64,000 bases of DNA, from positions 1 through 64,000 of the forward strand of contig NZ_JBFRXP010000001.1 in the NCBI RefSeq assembly GCF_041146875.1. Direction: 5' to 3'. A program made the position numbers and the translations under genes. The notes under the pieces are model-generated. The model searched no databases. It was not told where the DNA came from and worked only from the letters and a program-made list of their open reading frames with translations. This document shows, piece by piece, positions 19,767 through 28,284 of the stretch (the first letter of the stretch is position 1; each line of letters starts with the position of its first letter). Source of the stretch: Igneacidithiobacillus sp041146875 (lineage in GTDB: Bacteria; Pseudomonadota; Gammaproteobacteria; Acidithiobacillales; Acidithiobacillaceae).

Positions 19767-20987
19767 ATGATTACCACACCATCTGCCCCCTTGCCCGGGG
19801 ACAATGTCTTTTTTTTGCTGATGGGGGCCATTCTGGTCTTTGCCATGCATGGCGGCTTTGCCTTTCTGGAACTCGGTACCGTACGCCGTCGCAGTCAGGT
19901 GAATGCCCTGGTAAAGATCATCAGCGATTTTGGCATTTCTACCATCGTTTATTTTTTTATTGGTTATCACATCGCTTACGGGATCAGTTTCTTTGGCAAT
20001 GTGCAGCAGCTTACCGGCACGGATCAAGGCTTTGCCATGGTGCGTTTCTTCTTTTTGCTCACCTTTGCTGCCGCCGTACCGGCGATTATCTCCGGCGGCA
20101 TCGCCGAACGCGCCCGCTTTGTGCCACAACTCCTGGCGACGGCCTTTTTGGTCGGATTGGTCTATCCCTTTTACGAGGGCATTGTCTGGAATGGCAATTA
20201 TGGCATCCAGGCCTGGTTTACTGCTCTGTTTGGCGCCCCGTTTCATGATTTTGCCGGATCGGTAGTGGTGCATGCGGTTGGTGGCTGGATGGGGCTGATG
20301 GCGGTGTGGTTGCTGGGGCCGCGGCGCGGACGCTATGGACGCGATGGCAGTATTCATCCCATGCCACCTTCCAACATCCCCTTCCTGGCGCTGGGTTCCT
20401 GGATTCTGATTATTGGCTGGTTTGGCTTTAATGTAATGAGTGCACAGCAGTTGCAGGCGGTGCAGGGCTTGGTTGCGCTCAATTCGTTGATGGCGCTGGT
20501 GGGTGGGATGCTTGCCGCCTTGGCCCTGGGCAAGGGAGATCCGGGTTTCGTGCACAACGGTGCGCTGGCGGGGCTGGTGGCGATTTGCGCCGGGTCCGAC
20601 GTTGTGCAGCCCATCGGTGCCCTCGCTATTGGTGCCATTGCTGGGGCCATCTTCGTGTATCTCTTTACCTTCGTGCAGCACCGCCTGCGCTTAGATGATG
20701 TGCTGGGCGTCTGGCCCTTGCATGGCGTTTGTGGTGCCTGGGGCGGGATTGCCGTTGGTATCTTTGGGCTGCGCGCCCTGGGGGGTGCCAGCGGCGTCAG
20801 TATCCTATCGCAGATCCTGGGTACGGCTCTTGGCCTGGTCATCGCCATGCTCGGCAGCTTGATCGTCTATGGTCTGCTGCGCAAGTTTGTCGGGATTCGT
20901 ATGGACGAAGAAGACGAGTATCTCGGCCCGGATTTGGCGATCCACCATGTCAGCGCCTATCCTGAGGAGGACATTCAGAAGGCCTGA
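19767..20987 (+). CDS. amt: Ammonium transporter, Amt family
   Basis: 406 residues with about 11 membrane spans. Amt trimers move ammonium across the inner membrane. Key residues are visible: the Asp of FHDFAGSVVVHAVGG, the first pore His in VVHAVGG and the second in HGVCGAWGG. There is no cleavable signal, so the N terminus (MITTPSAPLPGDNVFFLLMG) is the first span. AGGAAG precedes the ATG. Unusually for this family, no PII-type glnK gene is adjacent; recR lies upstream (47-bp gap) and nnrD starts 5 bases downstream. Confidence 0.93.
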   Translation: MITTPSAPLPGDNVFFLLMGAILVFAMHGGFAFLELGTVRRRSQVNALVKIISDFGISTIVYFFIGYHIAYGISFFGNVQQLTGTDQGFAMVRFFFLLTFAAAVPAIISGGIAERARFVPQLLATAFLVGLVYPFYEGIVWNGNYGIQAWFTALFGAPFHDFAGSVVVHAVGGWMGLMAVWLLGPRRGRYGRDGSIHPMPPSNIPFLALGSWILIIGWFGFNVMSAQQLQAVQGLVALNSLMALVGGMLAALALGKGDPGFVHNGALAGLVAICAGSDVVQPIGALAIGAIAGAIFVYLFTFVQHRLRLDDVLGVWPLHGVCGAWGGIAVGIFGLRALGGASGVSILSQILGTALGLVIAMLGSLIVYGLLRKFVGIRMDEEDEYLGPDLAIHHVSAYPEEDIQKA

Positions 20988-20992
20988 GGACC

Positions 20993-21832
20993 ATGCCCAC
21001 GCCCCACGATCTGCTGCCGGATACCCTTCCCACGCTGCCGAAACGGCCACTGGCTGCGCACAAGGGTAGCTTTGGCCACGTCTATGTGCTAGGCGGGGGG
21101 CCGGAGATGGGTGGTGCCCTGAGTCTTGCAGCGCTGGCTGCGTACCGTGCGGGTGCCGGATTGGTGACGGGGATCGGTCATCCCGATGCGCGCGCCTATC
21201 TTGCCGCCCTTCTGCCCGAGGCCACTTGGATGGATTGGCCGCCGCGCTTTGCCAATCGTTTGTCTGGGCATGCCGTTCTTGCCCTTGGCCCGGGCTTGGG
21301 GCAAGGTCTGGCGGCCCATGACCTGGTACGTGAGGCGGCAACGCTGCCGCAACGCCAGATCTGGGATGCCGACGCCCTCAACATCCTCGCCCGTTTTGGG
21401 CCGGGGATTTTGCTGGGGCAAGCCGAACGTATTTTCACCCCGCACCCGGGGGAGGCTGCGCGTCTCTTGCATAGCGATACCTCTGCCATCCAGGCTGATC
21501 GCGTGGCGAGCATCGCTCAGCTCGTCGCTCGTTATGGCGGGGTCTGGGTACTGAAAGGCGAGGGAACACTGGTTGGTGACGGTAAATTCCTTGGCCGTTG
21601 CCCCTGGGGGAATCCCGGCATGGCGACGGGCGGTAGTGGTGATGTTCTTACTGGACTCATCGCTGGCCTTTGGGCGCAGGGTCTCACGGCTATCGAGGCG
21701 GCGAGCCTAGGCGTCTGTATCCACGCGCGGGCCGGTGATCTGGCTGCCGCCGAGCTCGGCGAAGCGAGCCTCCTTGCCCGCGATCTCATTACGCAAATCC
21801 CAAAAATTTTGCAAAACTGGAGACAGCATTGA
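20993..21832 (+). CDS. nnrD: ADP-dependent NAD(P)H-hydrate dehydratase
   Basis: 279 residues, only the C-terminal half of the YjeF-type bifunctional enzyme. It repairs hydrated NAD(P)H by dehydrating the S-epimer using ADP. Motifs are HKGSFGHVYVLGG, LGPGLGQG, DADALNIL, FTPHPGEAARLL, and the ATP/ADP-binding GNPGMATGGSGDVLTGLIAGL. The epimerase half (NnrE) is absent from this protein and from its neighbours, so it must lie elsewhere. The stop overlaps the TTG start of bioA. Confidence 0.92.
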   Translation: MPTPHDLLPDTLPTLPKRPLAAHKGSFGHVYVLGGGPEMGGALSLAALAAYRAGAGLVTGIGHPDARAYLAALLPEATWMDWPPRFANRLSGHAVLALGPGLGQGLAAHDLVREAATLPQRQIWDADALNILARFGPGILLGQAERIFTPHPGEAARLLHSDTSAIQADRVASIAQLVARYGGVWVLKGEGTLVGDGKFLGRCPWGNPGMATGGSGDVLTGLIAGLWAQGLTAIEAASLGVCIHARAGDLAAAELGEASLLARDLITQIPKILQNWRQH

Positions 21833-23178
21833 CGGAAGAAGAACGGCTTCGCGACTGGGACCGGCAGCATTTTTGGCATCCTTTCACGCAGATGTCCTGT
21901 TGGGGGGATGACGACCCTTGGATCATTGAGCGCGGCGACGGCAACTATGTCTACGACATCCGCGGACGCAAGGCCCTGGATGCCATCGCCAGCCTCTGGT
22001 GCAACGTGCATGGGCATCGGCACCCGCGTCTTGACGCCGCCCTGTGCACGCAACTGGAGCGGGTCGCGCATAGCACGGTCCTGGGCGCCAGCCACCCGCC
22101 CGCCATTCGGCTGGCGAAGGCGCTGACGGAGATTGCGCCGCCCGGCTTGCAGCGGGTCTTTTTTTCGGAAGATGGCGCCGAAGCGGTGGAAGTGGCGGTG
22201 AAGATTGCCGCGCAATACTGGCAGAATCTGGGCAACAAGAAGAAACGTATCTTCCTCTCGCTGGATGATGCCTATCATGGCGATACCGTCGGTGCCAGTT
22301 CGTTGGGAGGCTTTCCGCTTTTTCATGGCGTCTATGGCCACTTGCATTTTCCGGTACACAGGCTGCCCAGCCCCTGGCTGCTGCAAGGGCAGTTGCAGGG
22401 CGATGCCGGCGCGGCCTGTGGACAGTGGTTGCAGGCGTTGGAAGAGACCCTGCGGGAGAAATCCGAAGAGATCATCGCTCTGATTCTCGAGGGCGGCGTG
22501 CAGGGGGCCGCGGGAATTTTGCCGTATCCCCGTGGAATCCTGGCGGGAGCCGCAGATCTCTGTCGTCGATATGAGGTATTGCTGATTGTCGATGAGGTGG
22601 CCAGCGGTTTTGGCCGCAGTGGCACGATGTTCTACTGTGAGCAGGAAGGTATCAGCCCGGACCTGCTGGCGCTAGGCAAGGGGATTAGTGGCGGTTACCT
22701 GCCCCTTGCTGCCACTCTGGCGCAGGAACACATCTACGCTGCCTTTCTCGCCCCCTTTGGCGAGGCCAGGCAGTTTTACTATGGCCATACCTACACGGCG
22801 AACCCTCTTGCCTGCGCCGTGGCCCTGGAGAATCTGGCATTGTTTGCCGAGAACGACCTCCTTGTCCGCGTGCGCGAACGTGTTGCCCAGTTGCGTGTGG
22901 GATTAGACAGATTTGCCTCACTGCCCTACTCGGCAATGCCGAGACAGTTCGGTCTCATGGCGGCCGTCCCCCTGCGCAATCCCCAAACGGGGAGCGTCTA
23001 CCCCTATGGCGAGCGACGCGAATACGCCGTCTGCCGGCGCGCGCGGGAGGCAGGCGTTTACCTGCGCCCCCTGGGAGACAGCATCGTCCTCGTCCCCCCC
23101 CTCGCGGTGACAGCCGCAGAAATAGAACTTATCCTGCAAGTATTGCAAAACAGCATGGCTGAGGAATGTACAGTATGA
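21829..23178 (+). CDS. bioA: Adenosylmethionine-8-amino-7-oxononanoate aminotransferase
   Basis: 449 residues from a TTG at 21829 that overlaps the nnrD stop by 4 bases. BioA converts KAPA to DAPA with SAM as amino donor in biotin synthesis. Recognisable are WHPFTQMSCW near the N terminus, FFSEDGAEAVEVAVKIAAQYW, DDAYHGDTVGASSLGG, VDEVASGFGRSGTMF and the PLP lysine in LALGKGISGGYLPLAAT. Other bio genes are not in the window. It overlaps the downstream CBS gene by 4 bases. Confidence 0.94.
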   Translation: MTEEERLRDWDRQHFWHPFTQMSCWGDDDPWIIERGDGNYVYDIRGRKALDAIASLWCNVHGHRHPRLDAALCTQLERVAHSTVLGASHPPAIRLAKALTEIAPPGLQRVFFSEDGAEAVEVAVKIAAQYWQNLGNKKKRIFLSLDDAYHGDTVGASSLGGFPLFHGVYGHLHFPVHRLPSPWLLQGQLQGDAGAACGQWLQALEETLREKSEEIIALILEGGVQGAAGILPYPRGILAGAADLCRRYEVLLIVDEVASGFGRSGTMFYCEQEGISPDLLALGKGISGGYLPLAATLAQEHIYAAFLAPFGEARQFYYGHTYTANPLACAVALENLALFAENDLLVRVRERVAQLRVGLDRFASLPYSAMPRQFGLMAAVPLRNPQTGSVYPYGERREYAVCRRAREAGVYLRPLGDSIVLVPPLAVTAAEIELILQVLQNSMAEECTV

Positions 23179-23636
23179 AAAATATCAGTGGGCTGATGAC
23201 AACGAACGTGGTCTCCGTGCAAGAGAGCGACGGCGTGGAAGAAGTGGGCAAGAAGATGCTGGCGGCGGGGCATCACAGCCTGCCGGTTGTTGATGGTAGT
23301 AGCCGGGTGACGGGTATCATCACCGAACGCGATCTCATCGATGCCCATCGCCAGGTGCATCTACCGACCGTGATTTCCATTCTCGACAGTGTCATTCCCA
23401 TCTCCGGTATGCATGAATACACCGAGGAACTGCGCAAGGTGACGGCGGTAGACGCACAGGGCTTGGCCACCAAGCGCCATTTGCAATTGGCCCGCCCGGA
23501 AGAGAGCGTCGATGCGGTGGCGGATCGTATGTTCGAGCATCATCTGCATGCCCTGCCGGTGGTGGATGCCGACGGCAAGCTCCTCGGTATGGTCAGTCGC
23601 TCCGATATTCTGCGAGGGCTGTTGGCCCAGTCATGA
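23175..23636 (+). CDS. Stand-alone two-CBS-domain protein
   Basis: 153 residues from the ATG at 23175, which overlaps the bioA stop (ATGA). It is almost entirely a pair of CBS motifs: LMTTNVVSVQESDGVEEV with HHSLPVVDGSSRVTGIITERDLI, and LQLARPEESVDAVADRMFE with HALPVVDADGKLLGMVSRSDILR. Such Bateman modules sense adenosyl nucleotides and usually regulate a partner; here no fused enzyme is present and the partner is unknown. It overlaps tsaE by 4 bases. Confidence 0.88.
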   Translation: MKNISGLMTTNVVSVQESDGVEEVGKKMLAAGHHSLPVVDGSSRVTGIITERDLIDAHRQVHLPTVISILDSVIPISGMHEYTEELRKVTAVDAQGLATKRHLQLARPEESVDAVADRMFEHHLHALPVVDADGKLLGMVSRSDILRGLLAQS

Positions 23637-24103
23637 TCTGGGACTTGCCCACCCTTGCCGCCACTGAGGCCTGGGCAGGTCAGTTTGCGCTGCTAACGCC
23701 GGTTCCGGGAATTGTGTACCTACAGGGTGACCTTGGTGCCGGCAAGACGGCCCTGGCGCGCGCCCTGATCCACGCCCTGGGCTATACGGCCGTGGTGCGC
23801 AGCCCCACCTACACCCTGGTGGAGGAATACGACACCCCGGCAGGCCTGATCCTGCATTTTGACCTCTATCGTTTGCTCGAGGCAGAAGAGTTGGAATACA
23901 TCGGCCTGCGCGATTATCTGGAAAAATCCGCCTTATGGCTGGTGGAGTGGCCTGAGCGTGGCTCGGGATATCTCCCCGCGCCCGATTTACGGGTGCAGAT
24001 GTCTCTTGCAGAAGCTAGTGCCCACAGCTTGCAGGCGCAGGCAGAAAGCGCGCGCGGCGAGGGTTGGCTGACGGCGCTCCCCAGCGTGCTAGAGGAGCGG
24101 TGA
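23633..24103 (+). CDS. tsaE: tRNA threonylcarbamoyladenosine biosynthesis ATPase TsaE
   Basis: 156 residues. TsaE is the small P-loop ATPase that resets the TsaBD complex during t6A37 modification of tRNAs. Walker A is LQGDLGAGKTALARAL; the downstream VRSPTYTLVEEYDTPAG and FDLYRLLEAEELEYIGLRDYL segments are characteristic. It starts inside the CBS gene stop and is followed after 2 bases by mutL. A tsaE-mutL-miaA order is widespread (E. coli yjeE-amiB-mutL-miaA), here without amiB. Confidence 0.94.
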   Translation: MIWDLPTLAATEAWAGQFALLTPVPGIVYLQGDLGAGKTALARALIHALGYTAVVRSPTYTLVEEYDTPAGLILHFDLYRLLEAEELEYIGLRDYLEKSALWLVEWPERGSGYLPAPDLRVQMSLAEASAHSLQAQAESARGEGWLTALPSVLEER

Positions 24104-24105
24104 AG

Positions 24106-25902
24106 ATGACAGAGGCACGACGGCGGGTGCAGGTGATGAGTCCGCAACTTGCGGATCGTATTGCCGCGGGCGAGGTGGTGGAACGTCCGGCCTCGGTGCT
24201 CAAGGAACTGGTCGAGAACAGTCTTGATGCTGGCGCGCAACGCATCGATGTGCTCTTGGAAGGGGCCGGCATCGAAGTGCTGGAAGTTCAGGATGATGGC
24301 ATGGGTATTGAGGCAGAAGATCTGCCCTTGGCGCTTTCCCGTCACGCTACCAGCAAACTCTACGATGACCGCGAGCTGGAACAGATCCACAGCTTTGGCT
24401 TTCGCGGTGAGGCCCTGCCCGCCATCGCCTCGGTAGCACGTCTGGAAATTACCAGCCGGGTGGCGGGGGCAAGTGCCGCCCGGCGTCTGCGCTTGGCGGC
24501 AGGAATCCTCGAAGAAGATGCCCCGGCAGCGCGGGCGCCGGGCACCACGGTGCGCGTGGAAGACCTGTTCTACAACGTCCCGGCGCGGCGCAAGTTCCTC
24601 AAGTCAGCGAGCACGGAGCTAGGACGCATCCAGAAGCTCTGGCGTCAGCTTGCCCTCAGTGCCTTTCCGGTGGATTTGCGCTTGCAGCAGGGAAAACGTC
24701 TGCTGGCCCATTATCCCGCAGCCAGAACCGAACTGGATCAGGACGCCCGAGTGGCCGCAATTCTCGGTGATGAATTTCTCCGTAATGCCCTGCGCTTCTC
24801 CCAGGAGCATGGCACGTGGCGGATCTGGGGCTGGCTGGGCTTGCCAAGCTTCAATCGCCCGCGCGCCGATGAGCAATACTTTTTCGTCAATGGTCGGGCG
24901 GTGCAGGATAGCAGCCTGCGCCACGCCCTGCGGTCTGCCTACGTCGATGTTCTCTTTCAGGATCGCCAACCGGTGGCCGTGTGTTTTTTGGAGCTCCCCA
25001 GTGATCTGGTGGATGTAAACGTGCATCCGGCGAAAACGGAAGTCCGCTTTCAGGAGGCGCGGCAGATGCACGATTTTGTCCGCCACAGCCTTGCAGAAAT
25101 CATCGCCGATCAGGCGCGCCCGCGGGCGCCATCTTTTACGCCAGCGGATACCGGCAAGCTAAGTGCGATTGCGTCTGCCACCGGTTTTTCTGGTTATCAA
25201 GCCGGACTACCAGATTTTGCCGCACCCCAGGTGCGGGAGGGCGCGGCAGATGCCTATTGGGAAAAGCTGGTTGCCCCCAGCTATCAACGAGAAACGCCCG
25301 CCAACCTTCCATCACCTTCGCCAGACAAAAGCTGGGGGGGCTATCCACTGGGCCGCGCGATCGGCCAGATCCATCAGCGTTTTATCGTTGCCGAAAATGT
25401 AGAGGGTATGCTGCTGATCGATCAGCATGCCGCCCACGAGCGGATTCTGTACGAACGTTTCAAGGCGCAGCGCGAGGCCGGACAGCAGCAGACGCTGCTG
25501 TTGCCGCTGAGCATTGATCTCAGCCCGGCACAAGCAGATCGGCTGGAAGATCGCAGCGAATTGTTGGATGAAGCGGGTCTGGATTGGTCGCGTAGTGGCC
25601 CGACGAGTCTGCGTGTGCATGCCTGTGCTGCGAATTTTCCGCAGTCCGCGATCGCTGATCTGGTTGCCGATTGCCTTGCCGAAGAGCCTTCCTGGCAGGT
25701 GGGGCAGGGGGACGAACGTCTGGCAGAAATGGCCTGCCATGCCGCCATCAAGGACCATCATGCCCTGAATCTCGCGGAAATGAATGCCCTTTTGCGTCAG
25801 CTCGAGGCAACGCCGCGCTATACCCAATGCAATCACGGTCGTCCCACCATTGTGCAATGGAATCTTGCGGAGCTCGATCGCCTCTTTCTGCGTGGGCGTT
25901 AG
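24106..25902 (+). CDS. mutL: DNA mismatch repair protein MutL (with endonuclease motifs)
   Basis: 598 residues from the ATG at 24106 behind GAGGAG. The N-terminal GHKL ATPase has LADRIAAGEVVERPASVLKE, VENSLDAGA, DDGMGI and FGFRGEALPAIASVA. The C-terminal dimerisation domain contains DQHAAHERILYE, which fits the metal-binding endonuclease motif DQHA-x2-E-x4-E, plus CHAAIKDHH and CNHGRPT, all features of nicking MutLs. It should therefore nick DNA itself rather than rely on MutH as E. coli does. It lies between tsaE and miaA. Confidence 0.96.
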   Translation: MTEARRRVQVMSPQLADRIAAGEVVERPASVLKELVENSLDAGAQRIDVLLEGAGIEVLEVQDDGMGIEAEDLPLALSRHATSKLYDDRELEQIHSFGFRGEALPAIASVARLEITSRVAGASAARRLRLAAGILEEDAPAARAPGTTVRVEDLFYNVPARRKFLKSASTELGRIQKLWRQLALSAFPVDLRLQQGKRLLAHYPAARTELDQDARVAAILGDEFLRNALRFSQEHGTWRIWGWLGLPSFNRPRADEQYFFVNGRAVQDSSLRHALRSAYVDVLFQDRQPVAVCFLELPSDLVDVNVHPAKTEVRFQEARQMHDFVRHSLAEIIADQARPRAPSFTPADTGKLSAIASATGFSGYQAGLPDFAAPQVREGAADAYWEKLVAPSYQRETPANLPSPSPDKSWGGYPLGRAIGQIHQRFIVAENVEGMLLIDQHAAHERILYERFKAQREAGQQQTLLLPLSIDLSPAQADRLEDRSELLDEAGLDWSRSGPTSLRVHACAANFPQSAIADLVADCLAEEPSWQVGQGDERLAEMACHAAIKDHHALNLAEMNALLRQLEATPRYTQCNHGRPTIVQWNLAELDRLFLRGR

Positions 25903-25906
25903 GGAC

Positions 25907-26842
25907 ATGCCTCCCCAGTCTCCTGAACTGCCCACCCTCTTTCTGCAAGGGCCGACGGCTAGTGGCAAGACTGGCCTAGCCTTGCGCTTAGCAGATGTAT
26001 TTCCGGTGCGCTTGATCAGCGTCGATTCCCTGGCTGTCTATCGGCACTTCGATCTCGGCAGTGCCAAACCGGAAGTGGCGGTGCAGGCGCGATACCCGCA
26101 CGCCCTGATCGACATTCGCGAGCCAGAGGAGGCGTATTCTGCCGGAGATTTTGCCCGCGATGCGGCGGTGGAAGTCGTTGCCGCCCATGCTGCCGGGCAG
26201 ATTCCGCTGCTGGTGGGAGGCACGGGTTTGTATTTTCGTGCCCTGGAACGGGGCATTGCCGACTTGCCTGCGGCTGATCTGATGTTCCGTCAGCAGCTCC
26301 AGGAGGAGGCTGAGCGCGACGGTTGGCCCGCCTTGCACCAACGTCTGGCAGAACAATGTCCGCAACGCGCCGCCGCTATCCATCCCCACGACGCGCAGCG
26401 CATTCAGCGTGCCCTCGAACTCCTCGCGCAAGGCAACGCGACAAGCAGCCCGTGGCGCGGCGGGTTGACCGGGCCCATCTGGAAAATCACGCTGCAACAT
26501 CCCCGCGCAGAATTACACGCGCGTATCGCGCAAAGGCTGCAAGCGATGTTTACCGCCGGTTTTCGCGAGGAAGCCGAGGCGCTCTTCCCGCGCTACGGTA
26601 CAGCCGATTATCCCGCCTGTCGTTCGGTGGGTTATCGGCAGCTCTTTGCCTGGCTGGGCGGGGAGTGCTCCTTGCCCGAGGCCGAACAGTCAGCCCTCTA
26701 CGCCACCCGGCAACTCGCCAAGCGCCAGGAAACCTGGTTTCGTGCCGAGCCCGCAGATTGGCTCCTGCATCCAGAAGACAGCACGCAAGTGCTCCAGATT
26801 CTGGCAGAATTGCAGAAGCGATTGCGGGAGAATAACGCTTGA
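25907..26842 (+). CDS. miaA: tRNA dimethylallyltransferase
   Basis: 311 residues from the ATG at 25907, 4 bases after the mutL stop; a longer frame inside mutL is not credible. MiaA adds the dimethylallyl group to A37 of tRNAs reading codons that start with U. It has the P-loop LQGPTASGKTGLAL, the substrate segment SVDSLAVYRHFDLGSAKP, PLLVGGTGLYFRALERG, and the later SVGYRQLFAWL and TRQLAKRQETWFR. No hfq follows, unlike in many gammaproteobacteria; an efflux operon begins at its stop codon instead. Confidence 0.95.
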   Translation: MPPQSPELPTLFLQGPTASGKTGLALRLADVFPVRLISVDSLAVYRHFDLGSAKPEVAVQARYPHALIDIREPEEAYSAGDFARDAAVEVVAAHAAGQIPLLVGGTGLYFRALERGIADLPAADLMFRQQLQEEAERDGWPALHQRLAEQCPQRAAAIHPHDAQRIQRALELLAQGNATSSPWRGGLTGPIWKITLQHPRAELHARIAQRLQAMFTAGFREEAEALFPRYGTADYPACRSVGYRQLFAWLGGECSLPEAEQSALYATRQLAKRQETWFRAEPADWLLHPEDSTQVLQILAELQKRLRENNA

Positions 26843-28284
26843 AGATTTGGCACATTGCTGGCTGGGTACTGGCACTATTGTCGCTCGCCGCCTGCGCACC
26901 GAGGATGCCGCAGCTCGCGGCGCCGGCCAGTTTGCAGGACTTGCAGCTCAGTACCGGATTGGATTTGCAGAAATCTACGCTCGCTGCTACCGCAACTTGG
27001 TGGCAGCCTTTGCTCAATGCCGAGCAACAGAAAATTCTCCAGCTAGCGTTGCACGATAATCCCGATTTGGCAGTGGCCGAGGGTCGGGTGCGCCTGGCGA
27101 CAGCAGAGTTGCGCGGTGCCGGTGCCGAACTTGCGCCGCAGATCAATGCGGCGGGCCATGTTGGTGTCAGTCGCTGGACGGAAAATCAGTTTTATCTGCC
27201 TCCCTATGCGGGAGAAACCTCTTGGAATAATTCACTGAAGCTTGATTTTTCATACAATTTAGACCTTTGGGGTAAAGAAAAAGAGCGCGTAAAAGAAGCG
27301 CGATTGCATGTGCAGGTGATGGAAGAAAAACAGCGAGCGGCAACGCTGGTGTTGGAAAATGCCGCCTTGCAGCAGATGCTAGCGATTTCCGGCAATGATG
27401 CTGTCCTGACGCAGCTACAACGCGAGCAGCGGATTTTACAGCAAGTCGAGAATATCGAGCGGCAACGCGAGCAGCATGGTCTCAGTGACTCGCTTGTGGC
27501 CCTTGGGACCGCCGCTCGCCTGTCCAGCCTGCACCGGGAGATCGACGTGGAAAGGGAAAAACGTCAGAGCAACCGCGAGGCCTTGGCGGTACTTTGTGGG
27601 CAGGGCACGCGCCTGCCGATGCCACTGGCTGATGGCGAGATGAATTTGCTCCAGTCGGGTTGGAAAAGCCCAAGGCAAGTACTTGCTGAATGGATCGCGC
27701 AGCGGCCCGACGTTCTGGCACGACGCAGTGCCATCGAGGCCGCCGCTGCGGCAGTGCATGTGGCGCGCGATGCCTATTATCCCAATATTAATATTGTCGC
27801 CTTTGCCGGAGGTCTAGCGGCCGCCGGTGCTTTGTTTACCTTCTTGCATCCCGGTTCGTTGCAAGCCGGCATCGGGCCGGCCATCAGCCTGCCGCTTTTT
27901 ACCGGCGGACGTTTGCGCGGAGATTTTGATGCCAGCCAAGCCAATTATCAAATCGCCTTGGCGCAGTATCGCAAAAGCCTTTTGCATGCGTTGCAGCAGG
28001 TGGCCGCAGCCCTGACGGCACTGCAAGCCGCGCAACAGGAGCGCGCGAGCCTCAAGCAGCGTGAGGCTGTGTTGCAGCGTACGGAAAAGCTACAGCAGGA
28101 GCGTTACCACGCGGGACTGAACAACGCCCTGCCAGTCCTGGAGGCACAACTGCCGGTCATCGATAATCAATTGCAGCAGATACGGCTCAATACCCATGCA
28201 CAGCAAACTCTGGTCAACCTTTACGCTGCATTGGGGGGGCGGGTGGTGGCCAATACCTGGTCGGACAGCGCAGCGGGCTCATGA
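26839..28284 (+). CDS. Outer-membrane efflux lipoprotein, NodT/OMF family
   Basis: 481 residues from a TTG overlapping the miaA stop by 4 bases. A lipoprotein signal is visible (LALLSLAACAP, lipid-carrying Cys near residue 19). The two halves have the TolC-like pattern, with long coiled helices (for example LQREQRILQQVENIERQREQ and QVAAALTALQAAQQERASLK) around beta-barrel strands, including SVLPLFTGGRLRGDFDASQ-like IS-PLFTGGRLRG. It should form the outer-membrane duct for the FUSC permease and HlyD-type adaptor encoded right after it (4-bp overlap). Confidence 0.88.
   Translation: MKIWHIAGWVLALLSLAACAPRMPQLAAPASLQDLQLSTGLDLQKSTLAATATWWQPLLNAEQQKILQLALHDNPDLAVAEGRVRLATAELRGAGAELAPQINAAGHVGVSRWTENQFYLPPYAGETSWNNSLKLDFSYNLDLWGKEKERVKEARLHVQVMEEKQRAATLVLENAALQQMLAISGNDAVLTQLQREQRILQQVENIERQREQHGLSDSLVALGTAARLSSLHREIDVEREKRQSNREALAVLCGQGTRLPMPLADGEMNLLQSGWKSPRQVLAEWIAQRPDVLARRSAIEAAAAAVHVARDAYYPNINIVAFAGGLAAAGALFTFLHPGSLQAGIGPAISLPLFTGGRLRGDFDASQANYQIALAQYRKSLLHALQQVAAALTALQAAQQERASLKQREAVLQRTEKLQQERYHAGLNNALPVLEAQLPVIDNQLQQIRLNTHAQQTLVNLYAALGGRVVANTWSDSAAGS

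Noticed and set aside
19416..20681. A 421-residue minus-strand frame over recR and amt
   Set aside because: Both plus-strand genes are clear; this frame is His/Gln/Lys-rich shadow sequence.
25784..25906. Longer miaA starting inside mutL
   Set aside because: The extra 41 residues are a shadow of the mutL C terminus and precede the normal MiaA N terminus; the ATG at 25907 fits.
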